Assembly: GCA_964528445.1 (NCBI GenBank)
Contig: CAZGSL010000015.1
Location: 1 to 54,107, forward strand
Direction: 5' to 3'
DNA: 54,107 nt
From: JAXHMM01 sp964528445
GTDB taxonomy: Bacteria > Bacteroidota > Rhodothermia > Balneolales > Balneolaceae
The notes under the pieces were generated by a model. That model saw nothing but the letters and a program-made list of their open reading frames with translations. It made no database searches and had not been told where the DNA came from. Shown piece after piece: positions 26,301 through 34,001 of this stretch (the first letter of the stretch is position 1; each line of letters opens with the position of its first letter). The position numbers and the translations under genes were made by a program.

Positions 26301-26937
26301 GGTAGGGCTTGCCGGTATGAGGGGCCAGTTCGGAAGTCAGGCGGCCGGCATCGATGCCGCGGTCTCTCAACAGATGGTGCAGAGGACGCTTTCGCGGATT
26401 TTCTGTTACTTCCCGGATCCATCCCCTCCAGAAATCATCCATGACTTCTCCCGCGATCTCCCGATCCTCTCCTATAAACTCGGCATTGAAAAGAGCGCCG
26501 CTCTCGAACGCCTGATCCTGCAGCACCTGGCTGCAAAATCCATGAATGGTGTATACGGCCGCCCGGTCAAAATCGTAAAGAGCCTCCTCCAGTCTGCCGG
26601 CGGCCGCGGCGGGCTCATCGACTGCAGCCTTCAATGTCTCCAGAAACGCGTTTCCCTCCGGTGATTTCGATCCGCGGAGAACAAGCAGGGAGTCCCGAAT
26701 TCGCTTGAGCAGACGGTCCCTGAGCTCCTTGGTGGCCGCCTCCGTGAACGTCACCACGAGCAGGTTCTCCACCGAGGCCTTCGTCTCCACCAGCAGACGC
26801 ACGTACAGGGAGGCGATACTGTAGGTCTTGCCGGTTCCCGCACTGGCTTCCACCAGGTGCTTTCCGGAAAGTTCTATATCAAAGGGGCGCAGTGCTTTCA
26901 ATCTATTACAGTAAGGTGTTTTAAAAGAGGTTTCCAA
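23302..26937 (-). CDS. recB: Exodeoxyribonuclease V beta subunit (RecB)
   Basis: The 3'-5' helicase and sole nuclease of RecBCD. Walker A ASAGTGKT (31-38), motif II VDEFQDTDPVQY, GDPKQSIYGFRGAD and VTMHRSKGLEYPVVF are visible. The C-terminal RecB-type nuclease has GFIDL (Asp1102), DYKSNH (Asp1115, Lys1117) and LQYHLYTVAL, so it should be active. 1211 residues, within the normal range. It starts inside the end of recC (40 bp overlap) and ends in a 4-bp overlap with recD. Many FCB-group genomes use AddAB instead, so this is a feature of the lineage or an acquired operon. Confidence 0.95.
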   Translation of the reverse strand: METSFKTPYCNRLKALRPFDIELSGKHLVEASAGTGKTYSIASLYVRLLVETKASVENLLVVTFTEAATKELRDRLLKRIRDSLLVLRGSKSPEGNAFLETLKAAVDEPAAAAGRLEEALYDFDRAAVYTIHGFCSQVLQDQAFESGALFNAEFIGEDREIAGEVMDDFWRGWIREVTENPRKRPLHHLLRDRGIDAGRLTSELAPHTGKPYLELLPEATPSLPEGTLDKLYEVFLEMRHLWEKHTQEIRGLMHSDPLSNYRESWVEGWLRKMEGFLSSPVPPIDYFERMDKFSQSVLDDSLRKGEEGPAPQHPFFDRAERYTELADRLKDFPVLFRKRAYGYLLREMEKRKEELGVYAYDDMLLKVRDALQHPDRGNALSRTLRSRYRYALVDEFQDTDPVQYDIFSLIYGEESEDTGLFLIGDPKQSIYGFRGADVFTYLAAKRSIDEEHRFRLEHNYRSVPELIGAVNRIFGRQEHPFILDDIGFVGANPGRGEEEYVRFAVDGDTPPPMQFRLPAGEESLTKGEADQVAAEDAAGEIARLLSDGDAAIGEREVRAGDIAVLVYTHRQAQRVAEALDSHNIHSVEFSRRSVFDTEEAAELQQVLRAVANPGSESLVRAALSTRLFHYGAGDLLELQEDERKWLEELDRFRRWSELWGSRGFGYLFRTMLLEAGMDGQLMKREHGERRVTNLTHLGELLQEEERANHRGSRNLLKWMARRRSEASSEREEELIRLESDEALIQIVTMHRSKGLEYPVVFCPYLWRGPEFGEGGEPLLFHRGDGNRGQACLDLGGSSGEGRQARRFRSEWENLAESVRLAYVAMTRARQRCCVTWIGASRSEFSPLGLLLQEVPRVKALLEEQITGSESGLEYRPGDPVRTLRILREGSPGLIDIAGTGSGKGAKPETAEERPALGSARRFTGKKPQQAFRISSFSSLAGSHRTEEEPGFEYLFGEEEEQSGEEPVPGEASIFDFPRGPRPGTCLHNIFEKILAPERSRYPEEAEEVVRRELKAFGIGLRWRDVVNRMVDTVMSRELKVPGNGRRPLRLGELERGSYLPEMEFHFRTGRAESGALLEQIRDGESAPGGEGVREGFMRGFIDLTVCHEERYYLLDYKSNHLGGTVEDYGEGALREEVRSALYDLQYHLYTVALHRYLDDRLPDYRYESHFGGVWYLFLRGLNPEGQEGIFYDRPSEGTVKALNAYLEGGTP

Positions 26938-29900
26938 AAGGTAATCGCCAGGCGCGGAAACGATTCGCCCCCGAAGGGATCTCTCCCTGCGTGGGCCCTG
27001 CGGTTATAGGGATCGTCTCCTTCCATCGGGTAGGGAATATTTTCGTTCTTCCATAGGTTGCGTGCCTTGTTCAGCGCCTCGCTGTGATCGCCGCCTTTTT
27101 CCAGCATCTCTTCGGCATAGGCAAAGGAACATTCGGGAAAAAACGGGAGCGGGCGCCGCATGCCCTCCCGGCAAAGTCGCATCAACTCCTCCATACGGAG
27201 CAGAGGCTCTTCCACCGGCTCAAGACGGCACTCCCCCACCCTGCCGCCTTTTTCCCGGCTCAGCAGGAAGCTTCGCCGGGGAACGTCCTCCCCGGCCATC
27301 TGCAGGGACAGGTGGGCGATCCACAGCTCTGCGAGATGTTTTTTCCGCCTGCTGCCGAAACGGTACCGGACTCTGCCGTTGCCGTGGATTCCTTCCAGTT
27401 TTACACTCAGGTTTCCTGCGGACGTCTCCAGCTGAAAGTGGAGAGGCTCCTCCCGGCGATCATCGAGGTGGGGTTTCAAAGCCTCACCAAAACGGCATAC
27501 CTCTTCTTCCAGGCGGAGAAAGGACTCCTCTCCGGCCCAGCCCGGCGGAAGGTGATCCGCCGCCCGCGCCCTCCGGTAGATCTCACCCGGATCGCCGCCC
27601 TCCAGGAACCGCTCCAGCATCTCCTCCCCCAACCCGTACCGGTCCAATGCCCCCAGCTCGAAGGGTTCGCGGTCGTCCTCCTCCCGGATCGTATCCTCCA
27701 GGTAGAGTCCGAGGCGCTCCCTCAGCAGCGTTCTCGCGGGATGGGCAAAAAAGTCGGCCAGGGCTCGCAGAGGATACGGTTTCCCGGATTCCTCCGGTTC
27801 AGGAAGCGGCTTTTCAAAGAAAGGCGGGGAATTCCCTTCCTCCAGCAGGCTGAGTGCCATTCGTCGATGGCGTTCCGAGTAGCTGAAAAGAGAATCAGAT
27901 TCCTCTTTGCCGGCCGAAAAATACCGGGGACTGAAAGGCTGCAGGCGATGTTTCACGATCTTCTTTTCCGCCTCTTCGAAAGTCAGGCCGCACAGCCCGG
28001 CCAGGTGGTCCAGCAGCTCGCTGACCACCACCGAAGGCGGCCAGTCGGCCTCCTGGCGGTTGCTCTGTCCCTGGTAGCTGACGTAGAGCTTCTGTCCGGC
28101 GGAGGTGACCGTCTCCAGCATGATCTGACGATCCTCCTCCAGCCTGCTCCGGTCCCCCCTCCGGGGCTCCCGGCGAATCAGGTCGAATGCCGGGGTGGAC
28201 TTTCTGCGGGGAAAGACTCCGTCGTTCATGCCGGTAAGGCAGATCACCTTGAAAGGAATATTTCGCACCGGTATCAGCCTGCTGAACGTCACGCCGCCGA
28301 AGGGATTTCCGGAGGACCCGCCAGCCTCCAGCTCTCCCTCCATCCAGTCCGCCACCAGCCCAAAAGAGACATCTCCCCCAAATCCGGCCCGTTCGGCCTC
28401 GGCCGGGATCCGGTCAATAACAGAGGCAATGGCCGACCAGTGGCGGGCCCGCTCCCCGGAGTCGTCCAGAAAGAAGTCCACCGCCCTCTTCAGAAACTTC
28501 GCCCATTCCCCGGGAGTATGAGACTCCCGGCAGTAGCGGTGCATCTCGAAAAGGCGATTCAAAGCCCTCGATACCGTACCCAGCAAGATCGCCTCGTCCG
28601 ACTGCCCGACCCCGTCGTAGGGATATATCTCCTCGTAAAGCCGATCCCCTTCCCCCTGCATAGCATAGCCGTAAACCATTCTTTCAAGTCCCCGTGTCCA
28701 GGTGTGCCCGTTTTCGGGCGGGAGATCCAAACTGTTTTTGAACGCCCCGTCAATGCCCCAGCGGATCCGGTTCTCCTCCGCCCATCGTTCGATCCGGTCG
28801 AACTGGTCGTCCGTCAGACCGAAGGCGTCCTTTACGGGTTCCTTCTCCAGGAAATCCAGGACCTCACTTGCCTTGAATCGACTTCGAACCAGCTCAAGGA
28901 GCGCGTGGAAACTTTCCACCATTGCACGGCTCTCCGTGCCCGGCCTTTCGATCGAGTAGGGAATGTCGGGAAGACCCTCTTCGCTCGGGCCGAATACCGA
29001 ATCGATGAGCGGGGCGTATTGTTCCATATCAGGATTCACTACAAGGATATCCCCCGGTCCGATGTCCGGCCTGCGATCCAAAATCGCCAGGAGCCGGTCG
29101 CGGAGCACCTCCATCTCCCGAAGCTCGCTGTGGCAGGAGTGAATCTCCACGGAATCGTCCCATTGCACGTTTCCCGCCTCCGGCCTCTTCCCGTAGCGTA
29201 CGGAGCTTCTCAGGGTCCCCAAAAGGGAGAGCTGCCCGTTTTCGTCACGGTCGGCGGCCGGCAGATGACTGATTTTAGCTTCTCGGCCGGCCTCCTCCAG
29301 CAAAGCGGTAAAATCTCGCTCCGACGTTCCCCAGGATTCCGCCAGCACGTCGCTCCCCTCTTCGCGGCTGCGGCGCTGGTAGAATACGACGTCGCTTTCC
29401 TTGGAACATTGAACAAGCAGGCGTATGATCGGAGGGGGCATGTCGCTCACGCCGAACAGGGTCAGCCGCTCCGGCAGCTGCTCCCCCGAAAGGCGTCCGT
29501 CCTCCAGGGCATGCTCCAGCTCGAGATGCAGTCTCGCCCGGTGAAGCCAGGGTTTCTCGCCCAGCCGCCGCTTCCACCGCTCAACCAGGGCCCGCCAGAG
29601 TTCTTCCTGCCACACTTCGGTCTCTCCTCCGTATACCGTATCTCCACGCTCCCATCCCAGCAACAATCCGGGGCGGTAGACCAGGTACTGATCGAATACG
29701 TCCGCGATGCTGCGGGCAAGCTGCCAGCGTCGAAGCTCAGATCCCTCCTCGCCGCCACGCTCGGTATAATGCCGCAGTGAACGATGGATCTTCCCCCCGC
29801 CATTTCCCAGAAGGTCGAAGATCTCCCACGACATCGGACCCTTTTCGGAGGGCAGAAGATCCGGAATCTCCGGATAAATCGTCCGGGCCATGGACCAGAT

Positions 29901-30104
29901 GCGTTCCGCCGGGAATTCAAACTTCAGATTGGCGGCTATTCCCTCCCTGCGGCCGAGGTAGAGCGTCAGCCAGCGGGCCATGCCGTGATTCTGCACCAGG
30001 AAGATCTCCGGAGCAAGCGGGTGAGCGGCTTTTCGCGCGCGCCGGTCCTCCAGCAACTGCCGGGCCAGGCTCTCCAGGTCCGTTGAGTAGTAAATGCGCA
30101 GCAT
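26898..30104 (-). CDS. recC: Exodeoxyribonuclease V gamma subunit (RecC)
   Basis: The inactive helicase-like subunit that splits DNA strands and reads Chi in RecBCD. The N-terminus is typical (YYSTDLESLARQL; VQNHGMARWLTLYL; FPAERIW). Further blocks IPVRNIPFKVICLTGMNDGVFPR and DRSRLEEDRQIMLETV are conserved in RecC. 1068 residues, normal. First gene of the operon; 70 bp separate it from the antiporter gene upstream, where its promoter may lie. The Chi sequence used by this enzyme cannot be inferred from one window. Confidence 0.94.
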   Translation of the reverse strand: MLRIYYSTDLESLARQLLEDRRARKAAHPLAPEIFLVQNHGMARWLTLYLGRREGIAANLKFEFPAERIWSMARTIYPEIPDLLPSEKGPMSWEIFDLLGNGGGKIHRSLRHYTERGGEEGSELRRWQLARSIADVFDQYLVYRPGLLLGWERGDTVYGGETEVWQEELWRALVERWKRRLGEKPWLHRARLHLELEHALEDGRLSGEQLPERLTLFGVSDMPPPIIRLLVQCSKESDVVFYQRRSREEGSDVLAESWGTSERDFTALLEEAGREAKISHLPAADRDENGQLSLLGTLRSSVRYGKRPEAGNVQWDDSVEIHSCHSELREMEVLRDRLLAILDRRPDIGPGDILVVNPDMEQYAPLIDSVFGPSEEGLPDIPYSIERPGTESRAMVESFHALLELVRSRFKASEVLDFLEKEPVKDAFGLTDDQFDRIERWAEENRIRWGIDGAFKNSLDLPPENGHTWTRGLERMVYGYAMQGEGDRLYEEIYPYDGVGQSDEAILLGTVSRALNRLFEMHRYCRESHTPGEWAKFLKRAVDFFLDDSGERARHWSAIASVIDRIPAEAERAGFGGDVSFGLVADWMEGELEAGGSSGNPFGGVTFSRLIPVRNIPFKVICLTGMNDGVFPRRKSTPAFDLIRREPRRGDRSRLEEDRQIMLETVTSAGQKLYVSYQGQSNRQEADWPPSVVVSELLDHLAGLCGLTFEEAEKKIVKHRLQPFSPRYFSAGKEESDSLFSYSERHRRMALSLLEEGNSPPFFEKPLPEPEESGKPYPLRALADFFAHPARTLLRERLGLYLEDTIREEDDREPFELGALDRYGLGEEMLERFLEGGDPGEIYRRARAADHLPPGWAGEESFLRLEEEVCRFGEALKPHLDDRREEPLHFQLETSAGNLSVKLEGIHGNGRVRYRFGSRRKKHLAELWIAHLSLQMAGEDVPRRSFLLSREKGGRVGECRLEPVEEPLLRMEELMRLCREGMRRPLPFFPECSFAYAEEMLEKGGDHSEALNKARNLWKNENIPYPMEGDDPYNRRAHAGRDPFGGESFPRLAITFWKPLLKHLTVID

Positions 30105-30174
30105 GGGGAAGTATCTATTCCGTGACCGACCGCTTCCGGCGTCGGATCAATGTCAGGAATATACCGGATAACTT

Positions 30175-31914
30175 TCAGAAGTGAGAATCGGACCCTCTCT
30201 CCCTGAGGGCCTTGTAGTCGTCCTCCCTCAGATTGTGCAAAATCCGATCGATCTCCTCGCGGGGAATCTCGTAGGCCGAAAACATATGCGAGAAGAGCCG
30301 GGCGGAGGTTTCCATCTCCTCCGAGACCACGATGTCGCTGCCGGCCTTCTCCAGCCGGGAGACGCTGTCCAGGTATCGGGTGCGCGCGACGATCCGAAGT
30401 GACGGATTGAGATGGCGGGCCAGCTTAACGATGCGAGGGGTGGCTTTCGGGTCGTTGATGGCCACCACCAGCAGTTTCGCCGACGTTATCCCGGCCTCTT
30501 CCAGGATATGCTGTCGCGCGGCATCCCCGAACACCACCGGTATGCGGTCCGCTTTCATCTCCCGCACCGATTCGGGATTCATTTCCGTCACCACATAGGG
30601 AATATCCGTCTCTTTCAGAACGCCTACCAGCAGCCGGCCCGCCGGACCGTAACCTACCACGATCGCATGATCCTCAAGGGAATCCCCGCGTCCTGTCTCT
30701 TCTTTCCTTTCTCCCTGACCCTCCCCTGCCCAGAGCTCGGACAGCAGGTCGGCCGATTTCGCGCTGCCCTGAACCATAAACGGGGTAAAAATCATCAGGA
30801 GAACCGTAACGGCGATAAAAACCTGTGACCCTTCCGATCCCATACCCGCCGGATGGAGTCCCGCTTCCCGTCCCGCCCGTTCCAGCACGAAAGAGAACTC
30901 CCCGATCTGTGCCAGAATAACCCCGGCGGCCAGTCCGATGCGGGCCGGATACCCCAGTATCATAAGGCTCCCCGCACTTATCATGGTTTTAAGGAGCATC
31001 ACCCCTGCCCCGATCCCCACGATAACCAGGGGATATTCCAGAAGGATCCGGAGGTCCAGAAGCATGCCTACGGAGACAAAAAAGACCGCGGTAAAAATAG
31101 TGCGGAGCGGAAGAATTTCGCTGAGCGCCTGTTCGCTGTAGTAACTCTCGCTGACCACCAGTCCCGCGAGGAAGGCCCCCAGGGCCAGGCTGACGCCCGC
31201 CTGGCTGGTAATCGCCGCCGTTCCGAAGCAGATGGCCATGACGGTCAGCAGGAACAACTCCTGCCTTCGGGTCCGGGCGATCTTCTCCAACAGCCAGGGC
31301 ACAAACTTGCGCGCCAGGATAACCACAGCAGCGATCAGCATCAGGGCCTTCAGCAGGGCCCAGACTACGCTCACTCCCCCTTCCCCGGTGCCCGACAGCA
31401 TGGGAACGAGGAGCACCATCAGTATGATGGAGAGATCCTGAAAAATGAGCACCGCCAGGGAGAGCTGTCCGGTGGGTGTGTCGGTCTCATGGCGCTCGTT
31501 CAGGAGTCCGAGTATAATGGCGGTGCTGCTGAGGGCCACCAGGAATCCGGTATAGAGGGCGTGGTTCCAGGAGATCCCAAAGGCCATGGCAATGCCCGCC
31601 ACCACGGCCGAAGTCACCCCGACCTGCAGTCCGCCGCCCACCAGAATGGCCTTGCGGATGCGGGCCAGGTTCTCCAGGCTGAATTCCACCCCGATGGTGA
31701 AGAGCAGGAGGATCACCCCGATCTCGGCCAGCGTATCCACGAGAGCCTGGTCGGATACCAGTCCCAGCGCGTGGGGACCGATAAGGACCCCGGCCAGCAG
31801 GAATCCCACGACCGGCACCAGCCTGATGCGGTAGCAGAGATAGGCGATGGCGACGCTGATGACAAAAAGCGCCACCAGCTCGCCAAGAAAAGGAAGGGTG
31901 ACGGCCGGTGTCAT
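30175..31914 (-). CDS. CPA2-family monovalent cation/proton antiporter with TrkA-N domain
   Basis: KefB/YbaL-like inner-membrane protein that exchanges K+ or Na+ for protons. Residues 1-390 have 12-13 membrane helices with the family blocks IGVEFSLENL and SLALGAFLAGLVVSES. A cytoplasmic TrkA-N (RCK) domain follows from about residue 415 with the nucleotide-binding VVGYGPAGRLL, ending in a short C-terminal helix. Its ATG overlaps the speE stop as ATGA, so it belongs to the spermidine operon. Polyamine and K+ levels both balance charge in the cell, which may explain the link; that is inference. Confidence 0.9.
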   Translation of the reverse strand: MTPAVTLPFLGELVALFVISVAIAYLCYRIRLVPVVGFLLAGVLIGPHALGLVSDQALVDTLAEIGVILLLFTIGVEFSLENLARIRKAILVGGGLQVGVTSAVVAGIAMAFGISWNHALYTGFLVALSSTAIILGLLNERHETDTPTGQLSLAVLIFQDLSIILMVLLVPMLSGTGEGGVSVVWALLKALMLIAAVVILARKFVPWLLEKIARTRRQELFLLTVMAICFGTAAITSQAGVSLALGAFLAGLVVSESYYSEQALSEILPLRTIFTAVFFVSVGMLLDLRILLEYPLVIVGIGAGVMLLKTMISAGSLMILGYPARIGLAAGVILAQIGEFSFVLERAGREAGLHPAGMGSEGSQVFIAVTVLLMIFTPFMVQGSAKSADLLSELWAGEGQGERKEETGRGDSLEDHAIVVGYGPAGRLLVGVLKETDIPYVVTEMNPESVREMKADRIPVVFGDAARQHILEEAGITSAKLLVVAINDPKATPRIVKLARHLNPSLRIVARTRYLDSVSRLEKAGSDIVVSEEMETSARLFSHMFSAYEIPREEIDRILHNLREDDYKALRERGSDSHF

Positions 31915-32765
31915 CGGCTGATAATCTCCTTTACAAAATTAGGGAGCGCGAAGGCTCCCGTATGGACTTCCCGGTTGTAGTATCGCAGGTTTTTCCCGAA
32001 CTCGTTCGTCCCGGCCTCCACTCGCTTCAGAACCTCTTCCGAAAGCGGGTCGTTTCCCCTCGAACCCAAGGCGAAGGACCACATTCCTGCAGGATAAAGC
32101 GGAATAAAGGCCAGGTACATCCTGTTGTGCGGATAGAGGTTTTCCAGGATTTCCATGACTTTACGCATGCTGGGATGATACGCCTCCACCCAGGGACTCT
32201 CGGTCTGGGCGGCGAAAATCCCATCGGCAGTCAATCCCCCGTAGCAGGCCCGAATGAAGTCCTTTTCAAACAGTCCTTCGGCCGGTCCCACGGGATCCGA
32301 ACCGTCGACCAGGATCACATCGTAGGGTTCCCCGATCTCCTGTACGAACGCCACGCCGTCCTCATGGAGAACCCGCAGCCTGGGGTCTTCCCACGCTCCC
32401 ACTTCCGGCAGAAACTCCCGCGAGGCTCGTACCACCGCCTCGTCGATCTCCACCAGGTCCACCCTCTCCACCGATTCGTGCCGCAGGACCTCCCGTGCCG
32501 ATCCGCCGTCTCCTCCCCCGACCACAAGGACCCTTCGGGGATCGGGATGTGCGAAGAGGGCCGGGTGAGCCAGCATCTCGTGATAGACAAATTCGTCTCT
32601 CTCCGAGAGCATCACCATGCCGTCAATGGTCAGCAGATTACCCCAGGTGTCGGTTTCGTAGACTTCCACACGCTGGTAGGGGGTCTGCTCGGAGAAGAGT
32701 TGGCGCTCCACTCCCACGGTAAGTCCTGTTTTTCCATGATAATATTCCCGGTAGGAAAGCGGCAT
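31911..32765 (-). CDS. speE: Spermidine synthase (aminopropyltransferase)
   Basis: Transfers an aminopropyl group from decarboxylated SAM to putrescine or agmatine. Starts at the ATG at 32765, 5 nt after AAGGAG, rather than at the GTG at 32783 inside the preceding gene. N-terminus MPLSYREYYHGKTG, then the gate and binding motifs VYETDTWGNLLTIDG, VLVVGGGDGGSAREVL and VDLVEID, and VILVDGSDPVGPAEGLF with the catalytic Asp. 284 residues, normal. It sits 2 bp after the arginine decarboxylase gene. With agmatine as the local diamine, the acceptor may be agmatine, as in Thermus, but putrescine is possible if an agmatinase is encoded elsewhere. Confidence 0.93.
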   Translation of the reverse strand: MPLSYREYYHGKTGLTVGVERQLFSEQTPYQRVEVYETDTWGNLLTIDGMVMLSERDEFVYHEMLAHPALFAHPDPRRVLVVGGGDGGSAREVLRHESVERVDLVEIDEAVVRASREFLPEVGAWEDPRLRVLHEDGVAFVQEIGEPYDVILVDGSDPVGPAEGLFEKDFIRACYGGLTADGIFAAQTESPWVEAYHPSMRKVMEILENLYPHNRMYLAFIPLYPAGMWSFALGSRGNDPLSEEVLKRVEAGTNEFGKNLRYYNREVHTGAFALPNFVKEIISR

Positions 32766-32767
32766 GG

Positions 32768-33259
32768 CTACTCCTTGTACCACAGCACCGCGGCGGCAAA
32801 AGCGGAGCCGCAGTTTTTAACGTTATGCTCAATTCCTATGGAGCGTATCTCCTTGAGTGCCCGGTTCCGGAATTCAAACGCGTCGACCACCATCTGGCGA
32901 ACAATCCGTTCCACGTTGTCCAGGCTGCTGTGGTCCTCGAACTCCATAATTACCCCGGCCTCTTCCGGGTTTTCGGGGATCCCCACCGCAACGGCCGCGG
33001 AGATAAGCCGGCCGGGCGTGGTCGAATCCATAGAGGCGTAGGCAAGCGGAAGGAGTCCGCCGCGGGGCAGATCAACGTCGCTTATATCCATCTGTTCCGC
33101 TCCCGGAGGCAAAATGCTGCTCATCCTCACCAGGTTGGTATCCCCCACCCCGGCATTCAGCAGGGCATTGTCAAAGGCGTTCAGGCGCGTATGTCCCTCC
33201 GAGGCGCCCCGTACCAGGCAGTATACGTTGGGGGTTTTTACCATTTCGAATGTGTCCAT
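32768..33259 (-). CDS. pdaD: Pyruvoyl-dependent arginine decarboxylase
   Basis: Decarboxylates arginine to agmatine with a self-made pyruvoyl group rather than PLP. The proenzyme cleaves between Ser47 and Ser48 in VRMSSILPPG, the family's defining motif. The end of the protein has the conserved Phe-Glu-rich stretch DAFEFRNRALKEI. 163 residues, normal. It lies between speD and speE (13 and 2 bp), a compact arginine-to-spermidine route. Confidence 0.93.
   Translation of the reverse strand: MDTFEMVKTPNVYCLVRGASEGHTRLNAFDNALLNAGVGDTNLVRMSSILPPGAEQMDISDVDLPRGGLLPLAYASMDSTTPGRLISAAVAVGIPENPEEAGVIMEFEDHSSLDNVERIVRQMVVDAFEFRNRALKEIRSIGIEHNVKNCGSAFAAAVLWYKE
32771..32776 (-). promoter_or_regulatory. 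Ribosome binding site of speE
   Basis: AAGGAG on the minus strand, 5 nt before the ATG at 32765 and inside the end of the arginine decarboxylase gene. It fixes the speE start. Confidence 0.7.
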
Positions 33260-33272
33260 GTGCCTGTTACTG

Positions 33273-33677
33273 TCAGTTTTTCGAGACGCTCTGCTGAGGT
33301 TTGAACAGAAGCCGGCTGCCCGGGGGGACCTTGAAGAGTCCCCTTTTCATCTCCATACTGGATATGTTGTCCGACTCCAGGGCCTTCTTGAGATGCTCCT
33401 GGATCGTCCACGGATCGATGGTATCACCGCAGGTAAAAATATCCACGGCCGCATACCCATATTCAGGCCAGCTGTGGATGGTAACGTGCGATTCGGCAAT
33501 GACCACCACGCCGCTGACTCCGTGGGGACTGAACTTGTGAAAATTGTGGGAAATAATGGTGGCCCCTGACTTGCGCGTGGCTTCCAGGAACACCGACTCG
33601 ATGTACGAAACGTCGTTTATCCTGTCCGAATTGCAATCGTAAAATTCCACCAGAATTTGACGCCCCAGTGCTTCCAT
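33273..33677 (-). CDS. speD: S-adenosylmethionine decarboxylase proenzyme
   Basis: Makes decarboxylated SAM, the aminopropyl donor for spermidine. Class 1B small form: autocleavage before Ser63 in AESHVTIHSWPE (residues 61-72), with His68 and Cys83 (FTCGDT) as the other catalytic residues. 134 residues; the C-terminal 20 residues are basic. First gene of the polyamine operon; the 324-bp region upstream would hold its promoter. Confidence 0.94.
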   Translation of the reverse strand: MEALGRQILVEFYDCNSDRINDVSYIESVFLEATRKSGATIISHNFHKFSPHGVSGVVVIAESHVTIHSWPEYGYAAVDIFTCGDTIDPWTIQEHLKKALESDNISSMEMKRGLFKVPPGSRLLFKPQQSVSKN

Positions 33678-33875
33678 CTATGCGGTACCTCTCCCATTTA
33701 ACGGTTGAATGAGTGCCTTCGGGATTTTCCATATAAGAAAAATGCGACCGAAAACGTACCGGGGAGAGGGTTCCCAGGCAGTTCACGTCGCATGAAGGCC
33801 GTGCAGACTACGATCGAACGCTTTGCAGTTGATTAAACCGGTGCTGCAAATCCATATATTGTTTTTTCACTCACC

Positions 33876-33889
33876 GGTTCGGACGAACC
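33876..33889. repeat. 14-bp palindrome, possible operator
   Basis: GGTTCG-GA-CGAACC, perfect 6-2-6 symmetry, 15 bp upstream of the TTTGACA element of the putative E1 promoter. The position suits a dimeric regulator, but no consensus is recognised. Confidence 0.35.
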
Positions 33890-33903
33890 CGGCAGCGGGG
33901 CTG

Positions 33904-33936
33904 TTTGACAGTTGCAAAAAAAAGATTTTATTCTTC
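33904..33936 (+). promoter_or_regulatory. Candidate promoter of the E1 dehydrogenase gene
   Basis: TTTGACA at 33904-33910 provides both a -33 TTTG and an E. coli-type -35. An imperfect -7 (TATTCTTC) starts at 33929. The start codon is 66 bp further on. Confidence 0.3.
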
Positions 33937-34001
33937 TGATACAACGCACGGACGCCTCCGCCGCCGGAACGTTAAAATTACACAAAATCTGGAAATAAAT
34001 A

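Larger units (their letters stand above)
33678..34001. other. Divergent intergenic region between speD and the E1 gene
   Basis: This 324-bp stretch has no convincing gene. It must hold the start signals for both the polyamine operon (minus) and the E1 gene (plus). It contains a 14-bp palindrome (33876-33889) and a TTTGACA at 33904-33910 followed by A/T-rich DNA, both nearer the E1 gene. Short open frames here are fragments of antisense frames. Confidence 0.6.

Noticed and set aside
27084..29780. 898-codon open frame on the plus strand opposite recC
   Set aside because: An antisense shadow of recC. recC has conserved motifs throughout; the opposite frame is Pro/Gly/Arg/Gln-rich with no recognisable domain.
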